A DNA stretch of 64,000 bases from Lentzea sp. NBRC 102530 (GTDB lineage Bacteria > Actinomycetota > Actinomycetes > Mycobacteriales > Pseudonocardiaceae): assembly GCF_030269365.1 (NCBI RefSeq), contig NZ_BSTF01000016.1:124001-188000 (forward strand), written 5' to 3'. The notes below the pieces were generated by a model, which did no database searches, was not told the origin of the DNA, and saw nothing but the letters and a program-made list of their open reading frames with translations. Positions within the stretch are counted from its first letter, which is position 1, and every line of letters starts with the position of its first letter. Of the stretch, positions 16,124-24,491 are shown one piece after another. The position numbers were made by a program, and so were the translations under genes.

Positions 16124-16804
16124 ATGGAACACGTCTTCGTGGTGACCGGCGCCTCCCGCGGCATCGGGGCGGCTACCGCCGTTCTCGCAGCTCAGGCGGG
16201 GTATCGCGTCGTCAGGGCCTCCCGCAGTGCCGAAGAATCTGTCGGAGATCGCGGCTGGGACGCGCGATGCGACGTCTCTTCTTGGGATTCCGTGCAGGAT
16301 CTCATGTCCCGAGTGGAATCGCGGTGGGGACGGATCGACGTCGTGTTCGCGAACGCCGGGGTCTCGGTGGACACCTCGTTCGTCTCTTCGGCCGGTGCCG
16401 AGCCTTCCGAATGGACGGACATGGTCGTCACGAACGTCTGCGGCCCCGCCTTCACCGCCCGCGCCGCGATGCCCGCGCTGATGCGGTCCGGCGGCCACCT
16501 CGTCCTGACGGGCTCCGCCGCGGGCAGGGGGGTCCGCCCCGGCAACCTGTACTCGGCGACCAAGTGGGCGATCACCGGTCTGGCACAGGCGATCCGCGCC
16601 GAGGCCGTGGGCACCGGCGTCCGCGTCACGGTGGTCCAGCCCGGTCTCGTCGACACCGAGGGCATCCCGGCCTCGCGCGCGAACGACCCGAAGCTCGAGC
16701 CGGAAGACGTGGGCAGGGCGGTGCTCTACGCCGTGTCCCAACCGTCCACAGTGGACGTGAACGAGATCCTGCTGAGGCCGACCGGTCAGGCGGCACACCG
16801 CTGA
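16124..16804 (+). CDS. Short-chain dehydrogenase/reductase
   Basis: The 226-residue SDR has the TGASRGIG cofactor motif, FANAG (NNAG variant), catalytic Ser in TGSAAGRG and YSATK. It is a cytoplasmic NAD(P)-dependent oxidoreductase with unknown substrate. ATG 16124 gives a normal SDR N-terminus (MEHVFVVTGAS); a TTG at 16115 would add three residues. It is transcribed divergently from the serine hydrolase and converges on the genes at 16857-17785. Confidence 0.85.
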   Translation: MEHVFVVTGASRGIGAATAVLAAQAGYRVVRASRSAEESVGDRGWDARCDVSSWDSVQDLMSRVESRWGRIDVVFANAGVSVDTSFVSSAGAEPSEWTDMVVTNVCGPAFTARAAMPALMRSGGHLVLTGSAAGRGVRPGNLYSATKWAITGLAQAIRAEAVGTGVRVTVVQPGLVDTEGIPASRANDPKLEPEDVGRAVLYAVSQPSTVDVNEILLRPTGQAAHR

Positions 16805-16856
16805 GGGAGGACCGATTCGACCGTGCTCCTCGCCGTGGGCGGGACCTACGCGTTCG

Positions 16857-16985
16857 TCACGGCGAACTGAGCGTGACCGTGCCGGACAGGTGCTGCCCGT
16901 GGCGCAACCCGCACAGGAACGCGTGCAACCCCGGATTCGCCTCCGCCGGCTCGTGCTCGTGGGCCCGCGGGGCCCGGCGGTTCAC
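16857..16985 (-). CDS. Possible small ORF coupled to the alpha/beta hydrolase
   Basis: A 42-residue frame begins at a GTG that overlaps the hydrolase stop (GTGA) and ends just before 16857. The predicted peptide has a histidine-rich middle (AHEHEPAEANPGLHAFLCGL) and ends in LSGTVTLSSP. I do not recognise a family. The four-base overlap matches the coupling used elsewhere in this window, which is the main argument that it is translated. It could also be chance or the remnant of a larger gene. Confidence 0.3.
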   Translation of the reverse strand: MNRRAPRAHEHEPAEANPGLHAFLCGLRHGQHLSGTVTLSSP

Positions 16986-17785
16986 GCGCCGCCCAGGAAC
17001 TCGACCAGCAGCCGGTTCACCTCGTCCGGCCGTTCCAGGTACCCGACGTGCCCGGCGTCCGCGACCTCCGCGTACCGCGCGCCCGGGATCACCTCCGCCA
17101 CCTCGCGCGAGAGCCGCGCGGGCAGCACCAGGTCGTCCGCGAAACCGATCACCAGCGACCGCGTCGTGATGGCGCGGTAGGCGTCCAGGCGCGTGTCGTA
17201 CTCGGCGAGCGCCAGCTGGACGCGTTCGCCCGGGCCGAGCGTCGAACCCGCGAACTCGTACATCTGCAACCAGTCGCGCGCGACCATCGGGTCCGCGAGC
17301 GTCGCCTGCGACAGGTTCCGCACCACCGACGCCACCGCGTAGAACGGCAGCGGGACCTCGACGCCCTTGTCGTGCAGGTCGCACAACGCCTGCGACCACG
17401 CCTGCTGCACGGGTTCGGGACGCCCGGCGGTCGCCATCAGCACCGCCGACCGCACCAGCTCGGGGCGTGCCAGCGCCAGTTCCTGGGTGATCCGCGCGCC
17501 CAGCGACGTGCCGATCACGTGCGCCGGACCGCCCAGGTGCTCGATCACCGCCGCGGTGTCCGCCACCATGTCGTCGAGCGTGAAGCCCTCGCCGCACTCC
17601 GAGGACGGCCTGATGCCGCGGTTGTCGAAGTACGCCACCCGGTACCCGGCTTTGACCAGCGCGGGCACCTGGTAGGTGCGCCAGACGCGGCCTGGACTGC
17701 CGGTGCCCATCACGAGCACGACGAGATCGCCGGAACCCTCGGTCTGGACGTTCAGCTCGATGCCGTTGAGCGGGACAAGCGCCAT
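16982..17785 (-). CDS. Alpha/beta-fold hydrolase
   Basis: The 267-residue hydrolase has the oxyanion region VLVMGTGSPGRVW, the nucleophile elbow GTSLGA with catalytic Ser, and a C-terminal DAGHVGYLERP with catalytic His. FADDLVLPARLS probably provides the acid. It is cytoplasmic and resembles esterases or lactonases of the TAP/3-oxoadipate lactonase type. The start at ATG 17785 is clear. It is followed by a possible 42-residue coupled ORF. Confidence 0.85.
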   Translation of the reverse strand: MALVPLNGIELNVQTEGSGDLVVLVMGTGSPGRVWRTYQVPALVKAGYRVAYFDNRGIRPSSECGEGFTLDDMVADTAAVIEHLGGPAHVIGTSLGARITQELALARPELVRSAVLMATAGRPEPVQQAWSQALCDLHDKGVEVPLPFYAVASVVRNLSQATLADPMVARDWLQMYEFAGSTLGPGERVQLALAEYDTRLDAYRAITTRSLVIGFADDLVLPARLSREVAEVIPGARYAEVADAGHVGYLERPDEVNRLLVEFLGGA

Positions 17786-17803
17786 TCCCGAGATCCTAGG
17801 GAT

Positions 17804-18235
17804 TCAGAACCTGCACAGGGGTCGAATGACGGTGGCGTGTGAGGGATAACGCTCGCACAGCGCGTCCGCGTGCCCGAACTCCACGATGTCGTCGGTGTAC
17901 GGCGGCACCACCACCGTGCCGACCAACGACCAGTCGCCCGCCGGAGTGCTGCCCTGCCAGACGCCGGCCGGCACCACGACCTGCGGGTTCGACGCGCTGA
18001 GCACCGGCTCGGTGACCGAACCGTCCGGGTGCAGCAGCAGCATCCGCAACGGCGAGCCGGCGTGGAAGTGGTAGATCTCCAGGTGCTCCAGCACGTGCAT
18101 GCCGGAGAAGTCGGGGCTGCGCAACAGGTACGCGATCGCCGACACCTCGTCGGAGCGGTGCGTCTGCGCGAAGTACCCGCCCTCGACGGGCAGCTCCTGC
18201 ATGTCCAGCGAGGCGATCAACTGCTCTGGGGTCAC
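17804..18235 (-). CDS. Cupin_5 (DUF985) family protein
   Basis: The 143-residue cupin opens with LPVEGGYFAQTHRS and continues AIAYLLRSPDFSGMHVLEHLEIYHFHAGSP, the usual DUF985 pattern with metal- or ligand-binding His and Glu; VVPAGVWQGS is the second motif. Function is not established; family members bind sugars or nucleotides in a beta-barrel. The GTG start overlaps the stop of the diguanylate cyclase gene (GTGA), so the two are translationally coupled. Confidence 0.82.
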   Translation of the reverse strand: MTPEQLIASLDMQELPVEGGYFAQTHRSDEVSAIAYLLRSPDFSGMHVLEHLEIYHFHAGSPLRMLLLHPDGSVTEPVLSASNPQVVVPAGVWQGSTPAGDWSLVGTVVVPPYTDDIVEFGHADALCERYPSHATVIRPLCRF

Positions 18236-19716
18236 GTCATCTCCGGAAGCGGTGAACCGTGCACGACGACCATGCCCTTGCCGAGCCGCTTCGCCGTGTA
18301 CATCGCGGCGTCCGCGGCTCCCAGCACGTCGTCGGCGGTGATCTTGGGATCGTACGAGAACCGTTGGGCCACACCGATGCTGGCGTGCACGCGGTGGGTC
18401 CGTCCGCGCACCTCGTGCGGGTGGCCGAGCGAGTCGAGCAGGCGGGCGCCGATCTCCTCGGCGTCGCCGCCGTCGACCAGCACGCCGAACTCGTCCCCGC
18501 CGAGCCGGGCCACGGTGTCTTCCGGGCGGACGCTGTTCTCCAGCCGTGCGGCGACGTTGCGCAGGACGACGTCGCCCTCCGCGTGGCCGTTGTTGTCGTT
18601 GACCGCTTTGAAGCCGTCCACGTCGATGAACAACAGGATCAACGGCTTGGCGCGGTCACGCACGGAAAGCGCGCGCTCCAGCCGTTCGCGGAACAACGAG
18701 CGGTTCGCGACACCGGTCAACGGATCGTGCGTCGCCTCGTGCCGCAGCTGCTCACGAGAGACGCGCAGCTGATCCATCAGCCGTACGTTGTCCATCATCG
18801 TGAGCAACTGACGCACGATCACGAGACACATGACCACCAGCCCGACGTAGATCTCGACCGGGTTCAGCCGCCCGCCCGTCGCGGTGTTCCAGATGACGAA
18901 CAACCCGGTGATCGCGAGCGGCAGGTACGGCACGAGCAGGTGCAGCAGGTCCGCCGTGCGCATCCGTCCGGGCGTCGGGTCGAGGTTGCGCGCCGGGGCC
19001 AGCGCGCTCAGCAGGAACAACGCCGGGCACAGCATGAACCCGATGTCCACCGTCGCCGGAATCGCCGTGTTGCCCTTGGAGATGTAGAACGCGAACACCC
19101 AGCCCGACGACGACTGCGCGATGCCCGCCAGCGCGACGAAGAGCATCGGCCACTGGCGCACGGCCTGATGGGTCCACGACATCACGACGATCGCCACCAG
19201 CAGCACGAGGTACGCGGCGGGATGCGCGATCACCGTGGCGAACCCGGGCCCCGAGGTGGCCCACGCGCGGGTCAGCGACTCCAGCGCCGACACCCACGTC
19301 AGCACGAACAGCGACCCGATCACGATCAGCCCGTCCAGCACGACGACCGTGCGGCTGCGGTAGTTCGGCAGCAGGTCGTCCGCGCGGCGGTGCTGCGCCT
19401 TCGCGATGAGCGCGGCCAGGCACAGCACCGGCACCATCGTGAACCCGAGCGGCGCGATCGTGGACGACGGCAGCTGCACGCCCATGATCTGCTGGCCCCA
19501 GATCCACGCCGACAGGCCGACGCTCAGGCTCGCCATCGCCGCCGTCATCCAGCGGTTCCGCCTGCGCGCGTATGCGATCAGCGCCGCCACGGCGAAGCCG
19601 AGCTGCACCACCTTGTCGATTGCGATACCGATATCGCGCGGGGCGGCGAGGGCGGTGAGGATGGCGATCGCCATGAAGGTGCCGACGCACCCGGCGATGA
19701 TCCAGAACCGCTTCAC
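18232..19716 (-). CDS. Membrane diguanylate cyclase (GGDEF)
   Basis: The 494-residue protein has about nine predicted membrane segments in the first 310 residues (an uncharacterised sensor region) and a cytoplasmic GGDEF domain. The domain has DPLTGVANRSLF, the metal-binding LFIDVDGFKAVND, and an intact active site LGGDEFGVL, so it should make cyclic di-GMP from two GTP. No EAL domain or obvious RxxD inhibitory site is present near the active site. ATG 19716 is used. It is divergent from ruvC and coupled to the cupin_5 gene. Confidence 0.9.
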   Translation of the reverse strand: MKRFWIIAGCVGTFMAIAILTALAAPRDIGIAIDKVVQLGFAVAALIAYARRRNRWMTAAMASLSVGLSAWIWGQQIMGVQLPSSTIAPLGFTMVPVLCLAALIAKAQHRRADDLLPNYRSRTVVVLDGLIVIGSLFVLTWVSALESLTRAWATSGPGFATVIAHPAAYLVLLVAIVVMSWTHQAVRQWPMLFVALAGIAQSSSGWVFAFYISKGNTAIPATVDIGFMLCPALFLLSALAPARNLDPTPGRMRTADLLHLLVPYLPLAITGLFVIWNTATGGRLNPVEIYVGLVVMCLVIVRQLLTMMDNVRLMDQLRVSREQLRHEATHDPLTGVANRSLFRERLERALSVRDRAKPLILLFIDVDGFKAVNDNNGHAEGDVVLRNVAARLENSVRPEDTVARLGGDEFGVLVDGGDAEEIGARLLDSLGHPHEVRGRTHRVHASIGVAQRFSYDPKITADDVLGAADAAMYTAKRLGKGMVVVHGSPLPEMT

Positions 19717-19818
19717 CCGTGCACTCCCGTGATCGAAACCCGACTACCGTAGTAACGGCGGAGTGGACTTGTCGAACCGTGTCGGTGACTGGCGCCTATG
19801 GGTGCACCGGATATGGTT

Positions 19819-19832
19819 CGAACTGTTGTTCG
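19819..19832. promoter_or_regulatory. LexA (SOS) box upstream of ruvC
   Basis: CGAACTGTTGTTCG is a perfect 5+4+5 inverted repeat of the actinobacterial LexA consensus (CGAAC-N4-GTTCG), 23 bp upstream of the ruvC GTG. Damage induction of ruvCAB is known in mycobacteria. Confidence 0.8.
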
Positions 19833-19855
19833 TCCAGCGATGCGGGGAGCCGGTT

Positions 19856-20425
19856 GTGCGGGTGTTCGGGGTCGACCCCGGTCTGACCAGGTGCGGCTTC
19901 GGCGTGGTGGACGGCGGCCCTGGCCGGGTCGTGCGCGCCGTCGCCGTCGACGTCCTGCGCACGCCCGTTGACGCTCCTCTGTCCGTGCGTCTGCATGAGC
20001 TGTACGAAGGCCTCTGCGTGTGGCTCGACCGTTACGAACCTCAGGTCATGGCCATCGAACGGGTCTTCGCGCAGCACAACGTCCGCACCGCCATGGGGGT
20101 GGCGCAGGCGTCCGGCGTGGTGGCGCTGGCCGCCGCGCAACGCGACCTGCCGGTCGAGTTCCACACGCCGTCCGAGGTGAAGGCCGCCGTCACCGGCTCG
20201 GGCCGCGCGGACAAGGCACAGGTGACGGCCATGGTGACCAAACTCCTCGGTCTCAAGACCGCCCCGAAACCGGCGGACGCCGCGGACGCCCTGGCGATCG
20301 CGATCTGCCACCACTGGCGCGCGCCGATGCGTTCGCGCCTGGAAGAAGCCCAGGCCAAGGCGGCCGAACTCGCCCGCGTGCACCGGGCGAAGCTCGCCGA
20401 AGCGGCCCGGCGGAGCGCGCCGTGA
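19856..20425 (+). CDS. ruvC: Crossover junction endodeoxyribonuclease RuvC
   Basis: The 189-residue resolvase cleaves Holliday junctions as a dimer together with RuvAB. It starts MRVFGVDPGLTRCGFGVV, where the Asp of VDPG is the first metal ligand; AIERVFAQHN supplies the catalytic Glu, and KPADAADALAIAICH the last Asp residues. GTG 19856 follows GGGGAG. It is first in ruvC-ruvA-ruvB, behind a LexA box. The C-terminal tail is rich in Ala/Arg/Glu helices. Confidence 0.97.
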   Translation: MRVFGVDPGLTRCGFGVVDGGPGRVVRAVAVDVLRTPVDAPLSVRLHELYEGLCVWLDRYEPQVMAIERVFAQHNVRTAMGVAQASGVVALAAAQRDLPVEFHTPSEVKAAVTGSGRADKAQVTAMVTKLLGLKTAPKPADAADALAIAICHHWRAPMRSRLEEAQAKAAELARVHRAKLAEAARRSAP

Positions 20426-20480
20426 TCGTTTCAGCGCTCGCCGAAATCGTCAGTGCCTGCTGGAAGAATGAAATCAAGGG

Positions 20481-20499
20481 GTCCCCTTCGCGAGGGGAC
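20481..20499 (+). other. Hairpin in the ruvC-ruvA gap
   Basis: GTCCCC (20481-20486) and GGGGAC (20494-20499) form a 6-bp stem with a 7-nt loop, 33 nt upstream of the ruvA GTG. It may tune ruvA translation or mRNA decay. It is too short and lacks U residues to be a convincing terminator. Confidence 0.35.
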
Positions 20500-20531
20500 G
20501 CCTGCGTGAGCGTGAAGTCCGGAGGAACCAG

Positions 20532-21113
20532 GTGATCTCGTCACTGCGCGGCCAGGTGCAGCACGTCGGCCTCGACCACGCCGTCGTCGAGGTGGGCGGT
20601 GTCGGGTTCGCCGTCCAGGCCACCCCGACCACCCTCGCGAGCCTGCGCCGAGGCGAGGAGGCCACCCTCGCCACCACCCTGATCGTGCGCGAGGACAGCC
20701 TCACCCTGTTCGGCTTCGCCGACGCCGAGGCCCGCGAGCTGTTCGGCCTGCTCCAGACCGTGAGCGGGATCGGCCCGCGGATCGCGCTGGCGACCCTCGC
20801 GGTGCTGGAGCCCGACAAGCTGCGCCACGCGCTCGCCGAGGGCAACATCACCGTGCTCACGCAGGTGCCCGGCATCGGCAAGAAGGGCGCGGAACGCCTC
20901 ATCATCGAGCTCCGCGACAAGGTCGGCCAGCTCGCCGCCCCCACCACGCCCGCGCACAGCCAAACGCGCGACCACGTCGTGGAGGCGCTGCTCGGCCTCG
21001 GCTTCCCGGCCAAGGCCGCCGAGGCCACCGTCGACACCGTCCTCGCGGACAACCCCGACCAGTCCACGCCGGCCGTCCTGCGCCGTGCGCTCGCCACCCT
21101 GGGGCGCAAGTGA
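20532..21113 (+). CDS. ruvA: Holliday junction branch migration protein RuvA
   Basis: The 193-residue product binds four-way junctions as a tetramer and recruits RuvB. It has an N-terminal OB fold (MISSLRGQVQHVGLDHAVVE), tandem helix-hairpin-helix motifs (LQTVSGIGPRIALATLAVL and TQVPGIGKKGAERLIIELRD) and a C-terminal RuvB-binding domain (EALLGLGFPAKAAEATVD). GTG 20532 follows GGAGGA. Its TGA overlaps the ruvB ATG. Confidence 0.97.
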   Translation: MISSLRGQVQHVGLDHAVVEVGGVGFAVQATPTTLASLRRGEEATLATTLIVREDSLTLFGFADAEARELFGLLQTVSGIGPRIALATLAVLEPDKLRHALAEGNITVLTQVPGIGKKGAERLIIELRDKVGQLAAPTTPAHSQTRDHVVEALLGLGFPAKAAEATVDTVLADNPDQSTPAVLRRALATLGRK

Positions 21114-22123
21114 TGGAGGACGAGCTCAGCCCGTACGTCGCCCCCGCCGAACGCGACGTCGAGACGAGCCTGCGTCCCGCCGACCTGCACGAGTTCGTCG
21201 GTCAGCAGCGCGTCCGCGAACAGCTCGAGCTGGTCCTGCACGGCGCCATGCGGCGCGGCGCGGCCCCGGACCACGTGCTGCTCAGCGGCCCTCCCGGCCT
21301 CGGCAAGACCAGTCTCGCGATGATCATCGCCAAGGAGCTCGACGCCGCCATCCGCATCACCAGCGGCCCCGCCCTGGAACGCGCTGGCGACCTCGCCTCG
21401 ATGCTGTCGAACCTGGTCGAGGGCGACGTGCTGTTCATCGACGAGATCCACCGCATGGCGCGGCCGGCGGAGGAGATGCTCTACCTCGCGATGGAGGACT
21501 TCCGCGTCGACGTGATGGTCGGCAAGGGCCCCGGCGCGACCAGCATCCCGCTCGACATCGCGCCGTTCACCCTGGTCGGTGCCACGACCAGGTCAGGTGC
21601 GCTGACCGGACCGCTCAGGGACCGCTTCGGCTTCACCGGGCACATGGAGTTCTACGCGCCCGAAGAGCTCGACCTCATCGTGAAGCGCAGCGCCAAGATC
21701 CTCGGCGTCGACATCGCCGAGGACGCCGCCATCGAGATCGCCGGACGGTCCCGAGGCACCCCCCGCATCGCGAACCGCCTGCTCCGCCGCGTCCGAGACT
21801 TCGCCGAGGTCAGGGCCGACGGCCTGGTCACGCAGGAGATCGCCCGGCAGGCCCTGGTCGTCTACGACGTCGACGAACTCGGCCTCGACCGGCTCGACCG
21901 CGCGGTGCTGAACGCCCTGGTCAAGAGCTTCCACGGCGGTCCCGTCGGCGTCGCGACCCTGGCGGTCGCCGTCGGTGAGGAGACCACCACCGTCGAAGAG
22001 GTCTGCGAACCGTATTTGGTGCGGGCTGGCATGCTGGCCCGTACACCACGCGGCCGAGTGGCGACGCCCGCCGCGTGGCTCCACCTGGGACTGGAACCGC
22101 CCGCCGGTGATCAACTGTGGTGA
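21113..22123 (+). CDS. ruvB: Holliday junction DNA helicase RuvB
   Basis: The 336-residue AAA+ motor drives branch migration as paired hexameric rings. Walker A is LLSGPPGLGKTSLAM, Walker B LFIDEIHRMARP, sensor 1 and the RuvB signature GATTRSGALTGPLRDRFG, and a winged-helix C-terminus follows. The ATG at 21113 overlaps the ruvA stop (TGATG); a GTG immediately before it is an alternative. It ends 69 bp before yajC. Confidence 0.97.
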   Translation: MEDELSPYVAPAERDVETSLRPADLHEFVGQQRVREQLELVLHGAMRRGAAPDHVLLSGPPGLGKTSLAMIIAKELDAAIRITSGPALERAGDLASMLSNLVEGDVLFIDEIHRMARPAEEMLYLAMEDFRVDVMVGKGPGATSIPLDIAPFTLVGATTRSGALTGPLRDRFGFTGHMEFYAPEELDLIVKRSAKILGVDIAEDAAIEIAGRSRGTPRIANRLLRRVRDFAEVRADGLVTQEIARQALVVYDVDELGLDRLDRAVLNALVKSFHGGPVGVATLAVAVGEETTTVEEVCEPYLVRAGMLARTPRGRVATPAAWLHLGLEPPAGDQLW

Positions 22124-22192
22124 CCTGGCACAATCGGTGAAAGCACCTGGACATATCGGGCGTGCGTCGAGGCATGTCCATTTGATCGGAGA

Positions 22193-22558
22193 ATGATGGA
22201 CCTTGGCAGTTTGATGTTCCCGTTGCTTCTGGTTCTGCTCGCGGTGCCGCTGTTCCTCAGCGCGCGCAAGCAGAAGCGGGCGATGGCCGAGCAGCAGTCC
22301 TTGCAGAGCTCGCTCACGGTGGGCGACAAGGTGATGACGACGTCGGGCCTGTACGGCACCGTCGCCGACGCGAGCCACGACACCACCATCGACATCGAGA
22401 TCTCCGAGGGCGTCGTCACCCGGTGGCTGCGTGCCGCGATCCGCGAGAAGGTGGCGGAGACCGATGAGGCAGTGGTCGAGGACAAGGCCGACGAGGACGA
22501 GGAGCAGGTGACCACCGCACAGGTCGCCGAGCCCTTGGACCACAACGCCAAGAAGTAA
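22193..22558 (+). CDS. yajC: Sec translocon accessory protein YajC
   Basis: The 121-residue protein has a single N-terminal membrane segment (about residues 8-24) followed by SARKQKRAMAEQQSLQSSLTVGDKVMTTSGLYGTV, the YajC domain, and an acidic C-terminal tail. It associates with SecDF. Two adjacent ATG codons (22193 and 22196) are possible; GGAG at 22188 spaces better to the second. It lies between ruvB and secD, the order usual in actinobacteria. Confidence 0.92.
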   Translation: MMDLGSLMFPLLLVLLAVPLFLSARKQKRAMAEQQSLQSSLTVGDKVMTTSGLYGTVADASHDTTIDIEISEGVVTRWLRAAIREKVAETDEAVVEDKADEDEEQVTTAQVAEPLDHNAKK

Positions 22559-22574
22559 CCAACAGAGTCGTGAC

Positions 22575-22613
22575 ACCTGGAGTTGGCAACTGTGAACACC
22601 GCCAACTCCAGGT
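22575..22613 (+). other. Strong 13-bp hairpin between yajC and secD
   Basis: ACCTGGAGTTGGC (22575-22587) pairs perfectly with GCCAACTCCAGGT (22601-22613), leaving a 13-nt loop. It lies 17 nt after the yajC stop and 74 nt before the secD start. It could be a terminator or attenuator, or an mRNA processing or stabilising element, separating yajC and secDF expression. Confidence 0.6.
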
Positions 22614-22687
22614 AGTGACGCGCAGCTCACGCGGCGCGCGTTACGCTGCGCGCTCGGAAACCATCGCTACTAGGAGACGGACGGATC

Positions 22688-24490
22688 GTGGCACCTCCGG
22701 CCGGGCAAATTCGCCCTGCGAAGTATCTGGCGAGTTTTGTCCTCATCGTGGTCGCGCTCTACGCCCTGGTCTTTCTGACCGGGAACGGTTCGGCCAAACC
22801 CAAGCTCGGAATCGACCTCCAGGGTGGCACGCTCGTCACCCTGACGGCTCGGCAGGAAGACGGCGCGCAGCCGAGTGAAGAGGCGCTCAACCGGGCGCGC
22901 GACCTCATCGAGGTCCGCGTGAACGGGCTCGGCGTCTCCGGTGCCGAGGTCGTGCGAGACGGCAACAACCTGGTGATCACGGTCCCGGGCGCGGACAGCG
23001 AAGGCGCGAAGGGCCTCGGCCAGACCGCCCGCCTCGCGTTCCGCAAGGTCGTCGGCCAGCCGGTCCCCGCCGGCGCCGCGCCGAACCCCACGCAGACGTC
23101 CTCGAGCACGCCGCCGTCCGGCACCAGCACGCCGCCGTCCGCACCGCCGAGCCAGAGCGTCGGCCAGGCCCCGCCGTCGAGCGGTGCCCCGCAGGGCCGC
23201 CCCGCGCCGCAGCTCGCCGCGCAGCCGTCCAGCACGCCGCCGTCCGGCACGAGCACGCCGCCGTCGAGCAACGCGAGCACGCCGCCCAGCACGCCGTCCG
23301 CCCCCTCCAACGTCGACCCGAAGGTCGCGAAGGAGATCCAGGAGGCCAAGGCGCTGCGCCAGTCCACGGACCCGCAGGTGCTGCAGCAGGCCGCCCTGAT
23401 GCTCGACTGCACGCAGCCCGACCCGCTGCGCGGCAACGACGACCTCGACAAGCCGCTCGTCACGTGCGACGAGAAGGGCGAGTTCAAGTACACCCTGGCC
23501 CCGGTCAACCCTCCCAAGGAGGACACCGAGACCAAGGCGGACGACTTCGCCAACTACTCCCGCCTGACCGGTGAGGACATCAACAACGCCGCGGCGAACA
23601 ACAACCCGAACGGCACCGGCTACGTCGTCAACCTGGACTTCAAGTCCGAGGGCGGCAGCAAGTGGGCCAAGTTCACCGCCGCCAACGTCCAGCAGGCCGT
23701 CGCGGTCGTGCTCGATGGCGAGGTCATGTCCGCGCCGACGATCCAGTCGGCCATTGAGGGCGGTTCGACCGAGATCAGCGGCAAGTTCACGCTGAAGGAA
23801 GCCCAGAACCTCGCGAACACGCTGAAGTACGGCGCGCTGCCGCTGTCCTTCGACTCGTCCGAGGCGCAGACGATCTCCCCGACTCTCGGCCTGCAGTCGC
23901 TCAAGGCCGGTCTGATCGCCGGCGGCATCGGCCTCGCGCTGGTCTTCGTCTACTGCCTGTTCTACTACCGCCTGCTCGGCATCCTGACGATCCTGTCGCT
24001 GGTCCTGTCCGGTGTGGTCATCTACGCCGTGCTGGTCCTGCTGGGCCGCCTGATCGGGTTCACGCTCGACCTCGCCGGCATCGCGGGCTTCATCGTCGCC
24101 ATCGGTATCACCGCCGACTCGTTCATCGTCTTCTTCGAACGCCTGAAGGACGAAGTGCGTGAGGGGCGTTCGTTCCGTTCGGCCGTGCCGCGCGCATGGG
24201 TCCGTTCGCGCCGCACGATCCTCTCGGCCGACGCGGTCAGCTTCATCGCCGCCGCCGTGCTGTACGTCATCGCCGTCGGCCAGGTGAAGGGCTTCGCGTT
24301 CACCCTGGGCATGTCCACGGTCCTCGACCTCGTGGTCGTGTTCCTCGTGACGCACCCGCTCGTCGCGATGGCGTCGAAGTCCAAGTTCCTCTCCAACCCG
24401 AGCCTGTCGGGCCTGGGCGGTGCCGCCCGCGAGGGTGCCGCACACCGCGCCACCACGACCGGCAAGACCACCGCCGTGAAGGAGGCCTGA
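22688..24490 (+). CDS. secD: Protein translocase subunit SecD
   Basis: The 600-residue subunit uses the proton motive force to help complete Sec export. It has an N-terminal membrane segment, the SecD motif KPKLGIDLQGGTLVTL, a large extracytoplasmic domain, and five C-terminal membrane segments in the RND fold (SLKAGLIAGGIGLALVFVYC; LAGIAGFIVAIGITADSFIV). Residues about 138-208 form a Ser/Pro/Thr-rich low-complexity insertion built from repeated STPPSGTSTPPS units. GTG 22688 follows AGGAG. secF starts one base after its stop. Confidence 0.95.
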   Translation: MAPPAGQIRPAKYLASFVLIVVALYALVFLTGNGSAKPKLGIDLQGGTLVTLTARQEDGAQPSEEALNRARDLIEVRVNGLGVSGAEVVRDGNNLVITVPGADSEGAKGLGQTARLAFRKVVGQPVPAGAAPNPTQTSSSTPPSGTSTPPSAPPSQSVGQAPPSSGAPQGRPAPQLAAQPSSTPPSGTSTPPSSNASTPPSTPSAPSNVDPKVAKEIQEAKALRQSTDPQVLQQAALMLDCTQPDPLRGNDDLDKPLVTCDEKGEFKYTLAPVNPPKEDTETKADDFANYSRLTGEDINNAAANNNPNGTGYVVNLDFKSEGGSKWAKFTAANVQQAVAVVLDGEVMSAPTIQSAIEGGSTEISGKFTLKEAQNLANTLKYGALPLSFDSSEAQTISPTLGLQSLKAGLIAGGIGLALVFVYCLFYYRLLGILTILSLVLSGVVIYAVLVLLGRLIGFTLDLAGIAGFIVAIGITADSFIVFFERLKDEVREGRSFRSAVPRAWVRSRRTILSADAVSFIAAAVLYVIAVGQVKGFAFTLGMSTVLDLVVVFLVTHPLVAMASKSKFLSNPSLSGLGGAAREGAAHRATTTGKTTAVKEA

Positions 24491-24491
24491 C

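Noticed and set aside
16805..16856. Tiny plus-strand ORF after the SDR gene
   Set aside because: Fifteen codons with no recognisable features; no support beyond a GGAGG-like sequence.
20481..20499. Terminator between ruvC and ruvA
   Set aside because: The stem is only 6 bp with no U-tract, and ruvC-ruvA-ruvB are expected to be cotranscribed.
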